Shown: positions 46,901-58,790, numbered from the stretch's first letter. The stretch: DNA of 64,000 nt from Desmodus rotundus (GCF_022682495.2 NC_071397.1:12119082-12183081), one strand, 5' to 3'. Translations and numbers: made by a program. The notes: generated by a model not told the origin, from the sequence alone.

Positions 46901-48512
46901 ATTTGTTGATGTTTCTGTGGAAAAGACCCATGCCGCTCTACCCTCCCTGAGCCATGAGCCAAGTCCTGGGGCTCTCCAGCATTTGGGAACCTCACTCTCC
47001 GCCGACAGGCACCATAGAAGGGAGGATTGTTGAAGGTGAGGGTCTGTGGCGGGTAGCTTTCCTCACAGGGAGTTCCCTGGGAGAGGGAGTTGATGATTAG
47101 TTCATTTCTCTTAGTTTCCTTTGCACTGGCCCCCACGCTCACGCAGGGTGAGATTCTAAGGAGGTGAAACCCAAGAACAACAGCTAAGGAGAGCAATATT
47201 ATCTAAAATAAAGTTTCCTTTTCATCGTCTGGTAGCTGAGTCAGATGGTAAGAACATTAACCCAGATGCGCATATTTTTTTTCTCAAGTTCAAACCACAT
47301 GGTTTCCCAGTCAGAACGGCTCCAGGACTTTCTTCCTAAGGGTCCACGATCCTGCCACCTCCTCGTTGGGACTCTCATCCATCAGAGGCTGCGGTGGAAT
47401 CCGTCTGGAGTGGCTGTCCGGGAGCACCCAGATAGCAGACCCGCGTCCAGAAACACCGTGAAGAGCCTGCAAAGTCATTTTTGGCCAATTCTTGGGTTTT
47501 TGCTATAAAGTTGGTAGTTACATGACATCACCAGTTCAAGACTTAAGTTAGATCATGAGACAGAAGACCTGTCCTCAAAATTCTCAGGGATCGTTGAGCA
47601 TCATAAGGGACTCTTTCGTGTTCCCCCATCCCTCCCCCTCCCACGCACATCTGCTTTCTCATGGACCAAAATTCACTCGTAGATAAACACAGTCAAACCC
47701 AGGCATGTAACCTGCAACAAAGCAACCACCCCTAAGCAAGCAAACCCCGTGGCTGGTAGACCCCCATGGGCCTTTTGGCATCAACACTGCTCCCCTCCCC
47801 TCCCCACCCCAGTCCCCCCAGTTTGGAATTGCATGCCAATTTCCTTTTCTGGCAAGGCCCGGGCAGCATGAAAGCAAAGGTCCGTGTCAGCCAGGTGCAC
47901 GGCAGCATTGCGACATTCACGGCACTGAGGTAAACTGAGACTGCACCCAGAGTCCCCAGTGTGCCCGGAGTGTCAGAAAGTAGTGAGCGACTTCAGGCGG
48001 GTCTGCCAGATGCCAAAGTCCTGCCTGCTAGGTGCCTCTCCATTCACTCTCTCTGTCTGCCCTCAGAGCAGGGGAGCTCTTTCTAATAAGAACTAAGATG
48101 GCATTTGTCCTTGGCCTTGGAGCTGCTGCCAAGAGGACAGAGGAGAGCATGGCGTCGCATGTTTCTGATGCATCTGGGGAGATACTGTGTGATATTGGCA
48201 GAAAGGGCCGGTTACAATCCCGTCCGTGGGTTCTCCAACACTGACCCCAAACACACAGAACTCAGACCAGGCCCAAAGGCTGAGAGTTTGACTACTGCTA
48301 GCATTTCTGCTGGCAGATTCCTGTGTGAGCAGATGGGGTTGGCGCTGACCTTCACAAAAGACAGCAGGTGGAAGTTCTAATGAAGCCAGCAAGGTGTGGC
48401 CTGACCAGAAAAGAGTTTCTCAGGGTGATGTGGACGAGGAGTTTGTGAAGCTGGAGTCCTTCGGGAGAAGCTGAGCTCGTCTGCAGCAGTGATGGGGCGT
48501 GGGGGGCCGTGC
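43927..48512 (-). other. CLIC5: CLIC5 3' untranslated region (left end inferred)
   Basis: Follows the stop codon at 48513-48515 without a visible intron and reaches a good poly(A) signal at 43957-43962, giving about 4.6 kb. Known mammalian CLIC5 transcripts have a 3' UTR of several kilobases, from memory, so the length is plausible. No interspersed repeat could be recognised in it, in contrast to both flanks, which fits exclusion from a mature transcript. Another reversed AATAAA at 44421-44426 would give a slightly shorter form. Open frames within it (for example 46278-46619 plus, 46834-47196 minus) have no domain. Confidence 0.55.
43957..43962 (-). terminator. Candidate CLIC5 polyadenylation signal (AATAAA)
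   Basis: On the minus strand the context is caaataaagttggt. Cleavage would be expected 10-30 bases further left (about 43927-43947). A U/GU-rich stretch follows on the minus strand (ttcttctttgaggtgaggat at about 43901-43920), as expected for a downstream element. Alternatives are 44421-44426 and 43841-43846. Confidence 0.5.
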
Positions 48513-48680
48513 TCAGGGTCGGTTGAGGCGCTTAGCGACATCGGCGTAGGCCAGCTCTATCTCTGAGTCGGCGGCACAGGTGTTGGTGAACTCGTCCCGG
48601 GCATAGGCGTTCTTCAGGTACCGCCACAGGCCCGTCATCTCGGCCGGGAAATCGTAGTTGCGGTATTTCTTGGCCACAAT
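48513..48680 (-). CDS. CLIC5: CLIC5, last coding exon (C-terminus)
   Basis: Encodes 55 residues and the stop TGA (48513-48515). It starts [15 protein letters not shown] right after a strong acceptor (polypyrimidine ending ctctctgttgcag on the minus strand, AG at 48681-48682) and ends [16 protein letters not shown] proteins are GST-fold proteins that exist in soluble form, act as glutaredoxin-like oxidoreductases and associate with membranes. CLIC5 links ezrin/radixin to the actin cytoskeleton at stereocilia, podocyte foot processes and microvilli. This exon supplies the last helices of the all-alpha domain. The KKYR motif completes, with the lysine at the end of the previous exon, a segment matching the nuclear-localisation signal described for CLIC4 (KVVAKKYR). 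Tyrosine in RNYD and the [16 protein letters not shown] stretch favour CLIC5 over CLIC4 or CLIC6. The exon starts in phase 0. Human CLIC5 ends LSRS, from memory, so the tail LNRP differs. Confidence 0.93.
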   Translation of the reverse strand: MVAKKYRNYDFPAEMTGLWRYLKNAYARDEFTNTCAADSEIELAYADVAKRLNRP

Positions 48681-48889
48681 CTGCAACAGAGAGGGCAGGA
48701 CAGAGATGGAGTGAGGGCATGAAGCAAATCACCGAGAAGGTGGCAGCGGCGTGACCCAGGAGTGCGCCCAGTAAAACTGCCTCCGTGCATCGCGACGGGC
48801 CAGCAGCAACGTGTCTGTGACGCAAGGGGATGGTTCTGCCTTCTCAGTGTATTTTAATTCATTTTGCTTTGTACTATTTGATATTTCTT

Positions 48890-49310
48890 AACCTAATAGA
48901 ATTTGTCCTCTGACCTCGTGATTCGGCTTCTAGGGATTTCTCCTTAGGAGATAATCATGTATGTATACAAAGATTCAGCTGCACATATGTGATCGCAGGA
49001 CTATTTGGAATGGCAAAAAAAAAAAAAAAAAAACGGTACACAACACAAACATCCAGCAATATATGAGTGGAAAATACATTATCATACGTTAATACAGTGG
49101 TATCCTGGAGAGCCATTAAAAACGATGCTGTAGAGGGAACTCCAGTGATCTGGAAAACTCTTCAAGCTAGATCATTACAATTAAAGTGCAGCATGACATA
49201 TCTGGAAACATTTGTATGATGACTGGAAGTATATGTACCAATGTATTACCAACGGTTATGTTTAACTGACAGAACTATAGTCAATTTTTTTTCTATTTTC
49301 ACTCATTCAT
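48890..49310 (+). mobile_element. L1M-type LINE fragment in CLIC5 intron
   Basis: 'gacctcgtgattcggcttctagggatttctcc', 'gcaggactatttggaatggcaaaaa', 'caaacatccagcaatatatgagtgg', 'acagtggtatcctggagagccattaaaaacgatgctgtag' and 'aatgtattaccaacggttatgtttaactg' follow an old L1 3' end. An 18-A run at 49015-49033 has expanded inside it. Antisense to the gene. Confidence 0.75.
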
Positions 49311-49509
49311 TCTCTTCTACATAAGCATCCTTATTGATAAAAGGGAATAAAAACATAAAAAGTAAGTTAGACGTTGGAATGTACATCTAGGTTCAGGGTG
49401 TTGTGTGGCAGTAACAGCGAACAAGTAGTGATTTCTGTGCTCTCCCTCGTTTGCCAGAAGGGGGCTGTGGACCCAGGCACCCTGGGGAAACTGCGTTGGT
49501 GCTGAGAGG

Positions 49510-49745
49510 AACGGAAGCACAGTGGTTAAAAGCAGGGGCTCTGGGTCCCAGCTGGCTGGGTCTGCAATCCTGACTCTACTGCTGAACAGCCACGTGACCT
49601 GGGGCTATTTACTTAACTTCTCTGGGCTCCAATTCTTTTATCTCTAACATGGAGGTAAACAGGACCAACCTTCGAGTAATAAATTAGTTAACACACAGGA
49701 ACGCTTATAGAGGTGGCTGGCTCAGACTCAGGTCTCAGGAAACAT
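49510..49745 (+). repeat. MIR SINE
   Basis: Nearly full MIR in forward orientation: 'agcacagtggttaaaagcaggggctctgggtcccagctggctgggtctgcaatcctgactctac' (tRNA-like head), 'cacgtgacctggggctatttacttaacttctctgggctcc' and 'tatagaggtggctggctca'. Confidence 0.9.
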
Positions 49746-50464
49746 CACCTATGATTGTAATTCATTGAGACCCACCTTTTACCCATTTGCATGTATTCCT
49801 TCACAGAGAGGGTCAGGGTGGTCTCTTTTATAAGGTGTCACTAGCCAGGGAGCACTTCACAGACGTGTGACCTGTGTGGTCACGTGGACCACACACTCAG
49901 AAGGGCCCTGCTCTTGGCTTAATGTTTTGTCGTCAGTGTCTAGAAATTCTGAATGTTTTGTTTTTGCTGTGTGCACAGGGGCCTGGACATTGGCTGGTCC
50001 TTCCTCTAGCCCACCGAGGGTTGGGGTGAGGATAGCAAAGGGTAGCCTCTTCCCCAAAGCACTGCCTACTGACTCCTTCACTAGAGAGGACCCCAGACCA
50101 CTGGCTCCAGCATCCTCCCACTCAGAGAACCCCCAGGTCAGCCAGTCTGGGCTCTCATCCTGTTTGGCTCCCGGGGACGCTGTGCTGAGTGAAGGACAAT
50201 GCCAACCTATTGCATGGAAAGCTCAGTCTCATAGCTGTGCTCACGTTTCCGAGGAGGGTGCATTCTCCCCCTCCACTCCCCTACATCAGTTTTGCTCTTC
50301 TTCACAGCACTAAGGTCTCTTCTATTCCAAATCACAGTTACTGTTGCAGTGTCTCTCCCACCTTCCTAGGCGTGAGCAGCACACGGACGGGAACCACAGC
50401 TTCTTCATTTCTCTTCCCCTCGATAATCTCGATAATGCCCTCGGCAACAGTAACCACACAGCAA

Positions 50465-50620
50465 ACACCTGTTTGCTATGTGCTCTCCTCTAGGCGCTGC
50501 TTTGAGCGCTTTAAAAGCTGCTTAAATCGCTAAGTAACTCTATAAGGCACAGTGTATTATAGTCCCATTCTGCAGATGAGAAAAGTAAGTTAAAGACGTT
50601 AAGTAGGGATTCAATAAACA
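50465..50620 (-). repeat. MIR SINE fragment
   Basis: Reversed: 'ttgctatgtgctctcctctaggcgctgctttgagcgctt', 'aagtaactctataaggcacagtgtattatagtcccattctgcagatgagaaaagtaag'. A further degraded piece may reach 50800. Confidence 0.7.
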
Positions 50621-52087
50621 GTTATGTTTAACCTTTCCCATCTTCAGATATCCTAACATCAAAATGCATTCAGTGTCAAATGTAATCAAATTTCCTAAGT
50701 TTAAAGACTGAAGATCCTTCGCCCTGAGCCAACTGAAGCCGCCGGAGAGTGAGTGGCTTACACAACGTGACACAGGAAAAGAATTAATTCAACCAACACT
50801 GTGGAGTAATCACTAATATTTACTACAGTCCCTGCTTTCTAATGCACGGTTCTCTCCTCTTTGCCGTTCAGCCCTATGTAAAGGAAAAAGGAATAGCTCT
50901 ACTCAGAATCCCTCCAGTGCCGGTTATTATGCTGTTGTTGCTTATCTCCAAACCTACCCGTGCATGTGTCTGCTTCTTTGAGGTGCTGGGGCTGAGACAG
51001 TGCAAATCACACTTCTGCCCTGCCTGCTGCTCCCTGTTAGGCTCTACCAATGGTGGGCACTAGAGAGAAAGGCCCGAGGCTGGAGGGGGTTGGTTGTGGT
51101 TGGTTTCCTGTTCCTGTCAGTCTTTTTTGCTCCTGTAACAACCACTGCATCCAGTTTGCTGTTTTGCCGGCGCTCAGTGTCTTCACACCAGCTCAGAAAA
51201 GGCCAGCACAGAACAGTGACCCCGCTGCAGAGGTTGGGTCCCAGTCCCACGGGCCGTCTTCTGAGCTTGCCTCCCCCCCGCAGAGGTCCAAGGCCCCTCA
51301 CTGAAGTTTCTGAGTTTTAATAATTCTAGCCTCTTCCATTTGCTGTGCCCCGCCCTGCCCCAGAGGTTGTAGATGCCTCCTAAAGGTGGAACTTCACTGT
51401 AGATTTTGTCTTCCTCATTCTTCAGTACTTACTACTTTTTTATATTAAATTCTCTCCGTGAAGATGACCAGTTCGGGGTACCCCCTCCAAGTTGTGTCCA
51501 GCTTAGTTGTGGCTAATCAGCAAAAGTGAGGGATGGAATCAGAGTCCTTCAGCAGGACACCGTCAAGAGGAATTGCGGGGGCCAGCACCCACCCAGTTCT
51601 CCTTGGTCTCTCTCTGTTCACTGCAAGCTAAGGGTCCCCAGATCTGCCCTCAAGCCTTGGAGGAGGCAGCCTAACGAGCAAATCCGCGCAGCAGAGGAGC
51701 ACTACAAACTGACGCACAGAGCAGCCTCAAGTCTCGCCAGGACGGAATTTAATGGCAAGCTTTTATACCATGAGTTTGAAAACAGAAGAAATGCAATCTA
51801 TGAAAATATATTTGTGTTTATATCTGTTGGCTGCAGAGGCTGGACAGATCACAGTGCCAGGCAAGGGTCCCAGGGGAGGCGACGAAAGGCCCGCCATGTC
51901 CTCCCTGCCTGAATCTGCGGACCTGCCTTAGTCACAAAACTGGTTGTTTCTTCAGGTGTTGGCTTGACCTGGGGAGATGTGACCTAGAAGGGAGCCAGAC
52001 AATGAAAGTTCAAACCAGGTAACCAGGCACTCAGTGAGCACGTGGGCCAGAGCCACTTGGCATCCAGGGATGAAGATGAACTTGAAT

Positions 52088-52136
<49 letters not shown>
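52088..52136. repeat. (GA)n microsatellite
   Basis: About 24 GA units with one C interruption at 52100, in the CLIC5 intron. The 'SLSLSLSL' frames on the minus strand are artefacts of it. Confidence 0.97.
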
Positions 52137-54019
52137 GGATGCATGAGAGTGAGGGGTGAGGATTTGCACAGGAAGCTCTGACGTTTGCAGGAACTTCCAT
52201 GCTCATGTTCTGAATTTGCTCTTTCATATGCAAACACTTAGCTCCCACAGCCCAGATTAAGCTCTGGCATCCTCGGAAGCTGAGCTGGAGGCGTGACTTG
52301 GCTCCCCCTTCACTCTTTCTGCACATTAGAGGTCTGCCAGGTCTCTGGGATCTGATAAGCTGCATCAGCAGAAATCCAAGGAGACAGGAGGCCAGACCCA
52401 GCCTTTGTCCCGTCGCAGGCCATCCCCCTTCTGATCCCCAGCCTCTCCCAGGGAACCACTCACTGAGCTTCATCCAAGGACAGGGCCGTAACTTAGTCTT
52501 TTAGGGCTTGAAGGAGCTGGAGAAATTGTAGGATGAAGCATGGGCCCTGGAAGATCCATTTGTTTACCTTATGCACCAAGCGGTTCTTGAGTGGGCGGCC
52601 AGTATATGTTTGAGTGAGAGAGAACAAAGAAGGATGGAAGGGAGAGAGAAAAAAGGAGCGAGAGGGAATAGAATCCACATCTCTTCTTGTAGGCATGAGA
52701 AAAATGAATTCCAAAAAGAGTGAATGACCTGCCCCAGGCTCGTGCTGCCAGCTGGTAGCAGATATAAGACCAGAACTTGGGTCTTCTGACTTCTAGAAAT
52801 GGGGTCTTCCCGTACTACGATACAGTATGACTGAATTGGAATCATATTGTCCTGAATGGTGCCATTGTTCCTCAGGAAAAGAGAATAAAGGATGTTTTGG
52901 GGGTGGAGGGGGTATGCACTAATTAATAACTTCAAAGAGAGGTGGCCGGACCTACAATGGACCCCTGGCTTGGCCCTGAACCTGAAGTGTCTTCATGTTG
53001 ACGGGCTCCACTTGCCCAGCGCACCGGCACCGGCATGCATGCTTCCCTCCCAGCCCCCAGCTCAGACGGAGCCCATGGGAACACCAGTGCACAGCCAGCT
53101 AAGTGATTTCAACTCAGGCTGGCGTGTGCTGTGGTTGGAGGGAAGCCTGCATATCTGGCCCAGGACGTCAGCTGGAAAAGACAGGCAGATATCCAGCTGA
53201 TGAGTGATTGAATCTGATTCCTCTCAGAGACAGGTAGACAGAAACTGGGTACATAAAGGCACAGCTAGATGATAAATGGGCACTTAGGAAAGGGCCACAT
53301 ACAGTGACGCTGAGAGAGGCCCTATCCTCACGCAGCTCGTCGTCTGGCCGAGACAACAGACGGAAGCGTGTGTGCAAATAGAGAGCAGTCTAATTCTGTG
53401 ACCCCACTGCATTTTTCTCCAGGTGGAGGAGGGTCAGGAAAGCATGTGAGAAGCGTTATTTAGCAAACTTTCGGGGACACCACTGCTGTCTTCCAATGAG
53501 GCGAAAAGAGCAGCCCTGTCCTGTGTTGCTGCAGAGAACAAAGGGCAGCAGGGAGGCCGTTCGGATGGCTGTGTTAATCATCAGTCGTCCAGAATGGTAA
53601 GGCTGCCTTGGGAGGCCGAGGGCCCTTCGTCCTCAGAAATCTGGGGTCACTGCAGCACAAGAGCCTGTCACAGACGCACGGAAAGTGGTCCAATTTGGGG
53701 TGACCTCGGAATTCCTTTCTTCCTAACTCACAGACCTTAAGATTCGTATTGGAAAGGGTTATACTACCTGTGGAAGGTGGTCAGAAAGCAGAATAGTAAA
53801 AAACTGATGCCACCTCTTGCAGCCTCCATCTCAACTGACAGATGAGGAAGACGATGCCTGCCCACCCTACGGGGCTGCTAGAGGGAATGAGGGGCAGGTC
53901 TGAGCACAGAGAAAACGTGTGTACAGGGCACATTTAGTGCAGATGGTGGCCAGTGAAAACCTACGCGGAATAGGCAAGGAATAGACTTTGGAGTGATTAG
54001 GACCATATATATTTGATCC

Positions 54020-54150
54020 GACAACAGCAACCACTACATGTTGAGCCCTTACGAAATGCCATGCACTTCATGTATATTACTCTCCCAGCAACCCTAGAAA
54101 TAAGCAACCGATGCCTATTTTACAGTGAAATCTGAACCTCAGATTGCCTC
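54020..54150 (-). repeat. MIR SINE fragment
   Basis: 'caaccactacatgttgagcccttacgaaatgccatgcac', 'attactctcccagcaaccctagaaataagcaaccgatgcctattttacag' follow the reversed MIR. It ends 170 bases from the CLIC5 exon. Confidence 0.7.
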
Positions 54151-54317
54151 TACAGCCGACACGCAGTGGAGGCTGGCTTTGGGACCTTATTCATGCGACT
54201 TCACAGCCCAGGCTCCCGACCAGCAGGTGGCCCTGTCCTTGGCTCGACCTCACAGGGGACCCCAGTCCGAGATGGGGTAGGACCTGGCAAGCACTTGTGT
54301 GGGTAGAGGTCTCTTAC

Positions 54318-54502
54318 TTTGACCACATGGAGCTTGGGCAACAGGTTGCAGTCGGCCAGGGTCAGCTCGTCCCCATCCAGGAACTTGCGCCGGGACCCCT
54401 TGTCATCATCCCCATGAGTGCTGGCGTCGATCTCCTCTGGCAGAGGCGTGTTCAGGTAGTCATCCAGTTTCCTCAGAGCCTTGGTCAGGCCTCTCTCCAG
54501 GG
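54318..54502 (-). CDS. CLIC5: CLIC5, penultimate coding exon (foot loop and helix of GST-like domain)
   Basis: The acceptor on the minus strand reads ttccccgccag|CC and the donor AAA|gtaagag, both canonical. The first two bases complete a split codon; 61 codons follow, from [20 protein letters not shown] through [20 protein letters not shown] to [20 protein letters not shown] plus K. The block [15 protein letters not shown] is the hallmark of CLIC C-terminal domains, and the acidic PLPEEID... segment is the flexible foot loop described in the CLIC1 structure. The match to CLIC5 is nearly exact. The exon is 185 bases, whereas this exon is 182 bases in CLIC paralogues as I remember them. The extra codon falls in the foot loop, where human CLIC5 reads ANTCGEDKGS from memory and this sequence reads [11 protein letters not shown]; a cysteine there is also replaced by histidine. 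A plus-strand frame across the exon is only its antisense shadow. Confidence 0.95.
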
Positions 54503-56398
54503 CTGGCGGGGAACCACAAAAGAAGTGTCAACCTTGTCACCAGATACAGCCCCAGTCCTCAGAGCAAAGCAGCTTATCCCGAACCCCATCCCCTGCCCCG
54601 TCACCCTGCCAGCTCCCCGCACACTACAGATTACTTGGCAGCCATTAGCACGATGCAGTAGAAGAGTATCACATGGCCTGAGAAAGCAAGCCTTAACCAA
54701 ACAATAGACACTAGCTCGTCTTTTCTCCACACATATATAAATAGATAGATAATAGATATACGAATAGAAGCAACCACTAGCATATATATCAAAGCTCAGT
54801 GCTGCTTGTCTTCAGAAGACGCAACAAGAGTCAACTTTCTTTTTTCTTTTTTGCTTATGTATATTTTTCCAATATTGCACTACTTACCCGCACAATTTTA
54901 TATAAAGAAGGGCTGTTAAATAAATAAATAACAACTGTACAGCAGTCCCAGGACAGAGATATACACTAGGTTTTGTGGAAGCATTAACTATGGCCAGCCC
55001 CACCTGAGAAGGGAGGGGACAAGTCTTCCAGGAGGACAAGATGTAGGAGAATGAGGGGCCCTGTTTGCTGCCCCCGGAGAACCAGAGGGGATGAGGGAGA
55101 CATGTTTGAGTTTAGCCTGGAGAAGGTTGTTGCCCAAATCAGTGCTATCCAAAGTGGAAGGGCAGTGCCTGGGCAGTGGGCCCCACCGGACATGTGCTGG
55201 TCACGGCTGCACAGAAGCCTGCCAGGGGTGTGGCTCCAAGGATAAGCATGTATAGGAAGATGATGCAGCAGATGACTTTGACAGTCTTGCCCCCCAAAAT
55301 TATGTCTTCAATCATTCCTTTAGTCACAAGAGCAGAACAGAATACTTAAGAGGAGAACTCCAGAAAGTCACTCTCACTGAGTGGACCACCCAGAATCCCA
55401 CAGACCATTCCGGCTCCAGAGCACCAACACAGCAAGTGTCCACCCGAGCCCAGGGAACGCAGGTGGCGCAGGTGGCTGGCTGGCTGCGTCACTCCTTAGC
55501 CACTGCACCTGTGTCATCAGCCCCGTCTCCACCAGATGTTTCTCCCAGACTCTGGTTTACAACGGGACCCTGAGGTCACAGGAATCGGTCCTGATGTTAA
55601 TTCCAGCAGATAAAAAGGAGGTGCTATCCCTGGGAGAAGAGCTCATTGGACTGTCTTTTGTTGAAAATTTCCCAAATGTGCTCTCTGTTAGCCACTCCTC
55701 ACATAACCTGTGTCTGTCTTTTCATAGAAGGCCTTTTGTTTGAGACAAAGAAATGACACCAGCCCAAGACAAATCAGTTGAATGCTGACTGGAATGTTTA
55801 AAAACAAGCTGGAGGTTGGACATGGTTTCTCAATACTTCCCTCTCACTGGTGTGGCACTTGAACTTGTACTTCATCATCTGCTTTGTGTTTCCAGTTTGA
55901 GAGAATGGAGTGAGCAAGGCTGGGAAAAATGCTTGTATTCCCCCTAGTGATTGTCTAGACTGCGACGGGGTTGCAAACCTATTCAGGGGAGCAATAGCAG
56001 AGGGTGGGTACTCAGCAATACGTATTATGCTCCCTCCTCCTCCAAGCACTTGTGATTTATATTGGGTTTGTTTGCTTCCTGAAATGCTTCTATCCTTTTC
56101 AGTTTTAGAGAGTATGACAAAATCTTAATTATAATGAAGGAAAAAATCTAATAGAGTACCTATTGAAATTTGACCAACTGACAGCATCCAAGGGAAAAAG
56201 ACATATGAAGGGAAGTGAAACGTTGCCAGTTCTGATTATCAAATGCCTGTTGGAGACCTGAGCGGGATGCCACTCAAATCTGTGCCTGAGTCACCTGGTC
56301 CGAGAACCACTGAGACATTTGGTAAGAGAGGCCTAGGACAGCAACTGAAGCTCCTTGGGAGGGTTGTTCTGGATTGTTACAGAGTAGCCACGGGGTTG

Positions 56399-56567
56399 AA
56401 AAGTACAGCCCAGAGACTATACTCAGTAACATTATAATAACTCTGTATGGCGTCAGATCGACACTGGTTTTATCAGGGTGATTGCTTTGTAAGTTACACA
56501 AACGTCTAATTACTGGGATATGCACCTGAAATTAATATAATGTTGTATGTCAACTGTGATTGAAAAA
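56399..56567 (+). mobile_element. L1 3' UTR fragment, older subfamily
   Basis: 'aaaagtacagcccagagactatactcagtaacattataataactctgtatgg', 'ttttatcagggtgattgctttgtaagttacacaaacgtctaattac' and 'cacctgaaattaatataatgttgtatgtcaactgtgattg' match the terminal 3' UTR of older L1 subfamilies. Only the last 170 bases are present. Antisense to CLIC5. Confidence 0.8.
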
Positions 56568-57029
56568 TCCAACAGTATCTTAACATTTTTTTAACTATCT
56601 CTCTAGTGATAGCTCCAGGTGGAAGGGTGAAATGGACGATGGGTGTGGTTATTGCCTTCTGTCACAACTGCGACCAACGTGTAACGCCCCACACCGGCCA
56701 TTCTGAGAACGTCCTCTCTGTGTCGGTTTCATCAGTGACATTCGTGTTTTGGACCAGGAATGTGAAGGTTCAGTTGGTGATAATCATGGGAGGGAGAAGA
56801 CGAGATGAGGCAGCAGGGATGGGGCCCTATGGCCTGGAACTAATGCTGTGTTTAAATTTTGACCCCGCCCAGGGTGAATTTCATGGGAGGCTGCTAAGAC
56901 TTTCGCTTCAAGGTCCCATAATTGCATGGGCCCCTTCCAAGGCCTTGAAGTTGACTTTAAAAATCCCTTATTAGTACTCATTGTATTGGCTTCAGATCCC
57001 ACAAATCTTGGAAACATCCCTCATCTTGG

Positions 57030-57185
57030 CACTTGCTAACTGTGACCTTGGGCAAGTTTCTCAACTCCATCGAGCTTTTGTTTTCTCATCTCAGCTATGG
57101 GACCCAAACAATCTAACCCTACAAAGCCACTGTGAGGATTAACTCAGGTGACCCGGGACCCACAGTAGGACGCCCATTCAAGACA
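57030..57185 (+). repeat. MIR SINE
   Basis: 'ttgctaactgtgaccttgggcaagtttctcaactccatcgagc', 'gttttctcatctcagctatggga' and 'cactgtgaggattaactcaggtgacc' follow the forward MIR core. Confidence 0.85.
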
Positions 57186-58694
57186 GCCACCGCTGTTGCA
57201 TCACCACCTGTGACAGTCCCCCTGCTCTCCGTCCCTCACCCCATACCCTTGGTCAGCATGTCCCTAAAAAATCCAAACTGTGGCAGAGAATGAGAGATTC
57301 TAAGAAGCTCCAAGTATGAGGTCCAATCCCCGGAGGAGGACATGAACAGCCGAGAGCTGAAGCCTTGCTTCTCTTGCTGATTTCACGCACAGCCACAGCC
57401 TGATCCCCGTGCCCCCTGGGGACCCTTCTCAGTGACAAGCCGTGTGCAGAGGCGCGGCCAGAGGGAAACAGACGCCACAGGCCTGTGCGCTAACACGCTG
57501 CGTATTATCGAATAACAAACGCCAGCGCCAATACACTCCTTGCCAGTTCTTTTCCATCCGAGCTGCCAACTCACTCCTCTGACCCTGGCTCAATCTGGCA
57601 TTCATAGAACTTAATTATCTCTTTCGGCTGACGGCACCCAGGTCATGAAACCGTTGATGTTGAACTTTCTGCTCTGGTGAACGTGAGGGGAATATGAAAG
57701 AAACCAGAGTAACCAGAGGACGTTAATTCCTGCAGTGTTCGCATTTAAAACCCTCACTCCAAAAACGTCATCTGAGTTGCGGGATGGGTTACCCTCAGAC
57801 CGCAGCCAGGGAGCCGGAGGCCGGGGGACCCCAGGACTCGGGGACACTAACGTCCCAGGCACTTGATGGATACCCAGTCCTGTAACTGCTTTCTTCCCCT
57901 TTCCACCCCACCCTCCCCGTAAAGATTTATTCCGTACCACACACAAATGCACTGGGTAAAATATGTGATGAGGAAACAAGGGGGAATAGTTCATAAATAT
58001 TCTCAGCCATATGCAAACAATCTCAAATTTATTTTTCTCTTTTTTAAGGAGGGAAAAAAATCCACCCATTCCATGATCACTTCCAGATTCATTGAGGTTG
58101 ATATTACATAAGACCCAATATTGTTTTCTCGTCATAGAGAAATAATGACTTGGAAACGGCAATTTGAGCTAAGAAAATAATATATTCTTACCAGGGCATG
58201 GAGGCTGAATGGGGACCCGGGAGCCAAGACTAGCTCAGCCTCCAACGAGCTCTTGCAAGCACAGCTCGGCCCTGGTTCGCTGGCAGGCTCTGCGCACCAG
58301 GGGTGCGGATCGGCACACAGCCATGCAGACCCCTGGGGGCTTGGGTTCACTCGCAGCAGAGCCGATGCCATAGGTGGTCTCTGGAAGGACTGGCTCTATG
58401 GGCCCAGGTTGCCGTACTCTCGTTCTCTCTGGCACATGAACTCGCAGAGATATAAGAACCGAGGATCTACCCCTGACAGATATGTGCAGCCTGCACGGGG
58501 GTCTGTTCAACTCTCCGTGGAAGAGATCGTGGCTGTGGGGGGCTGGTCCCAGTCCAAGCACCTTCTGCCCCTCTGTGTCCCTCTCACGTCTCTACTCTTT
58601 TTCCCCAGCACAGTGAGAAATACACTTCCTGCGTTTCTGAAGTGGACCGGGATGTCTATGCCATCTAGCACTTAAATACACAGCGAAGCCCCGG

Positions 58695-58790
58695 AGACGG
58701 GCATCGGTGTGCGTCTCCATTTAACAGATAAAGAAACAGGGCTGGGGCTTGTCAAGGTGCGCACACAGGTGCAAGCAAACTGCTCAAACT
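58695..58790 (-). repeat. MIR SINE fragment, diverged
   Basis: 'cgtctccatttaacagataaagaaacagggctggggcttgtcaagg' fits the reversed MIR core. Confidence 0.5.

Larger units (their letters stand above)
48681..54317 (-). other. CLIC5: CLIC5 intron between the last two coding exons
   Basis: 5637 bases, with donor gtaagag (54317 leftwards) and acceptor cag|ATT at 48681-48683. It contains an L1M fragment, MIRs and a GA repeat, listed separately. Otherwise unique, with a repeat-free block at about 51700-51840 (GC-poor, 'atgcaatctatgaaaatatatttgtg') that could be conserved. No alternative exon was recognised. Confidence 0.85.

Noticed and set aside
48532..48825. 97-codon minus-strand frame over the last CLIC5 exon
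   Set aside because: Wrong frame: it runs through the splice acceptor into the intron. The correct frame gives the CLIC5 C-terminus.
52088..52136. Possible CRISPR-like or satellite array
   Set aside because: Plain dinucleotide microsatellite; no spacers or longer repeat units anywhere in the window.
51952..52473. 173-codon minus-strand frame
   Set aside because: Carried through by the GA repeat (SLSLSL stretch) and without a domain.
54144..54707. 187-codon plus-strand open frame
   Set aside because: It is the antisense shadow of the CLIC5 exon at 54318-54502; the real protein is read on the minus strand with splice sites.
57611..58162. 183-codon minus-strand frame in the CLIC5 intron as an extra exon or gene
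   Set aside because: No recognisable domain; the frame opens with TTG and its first ATG is the tenth codon; it does not match any CLIC exon.
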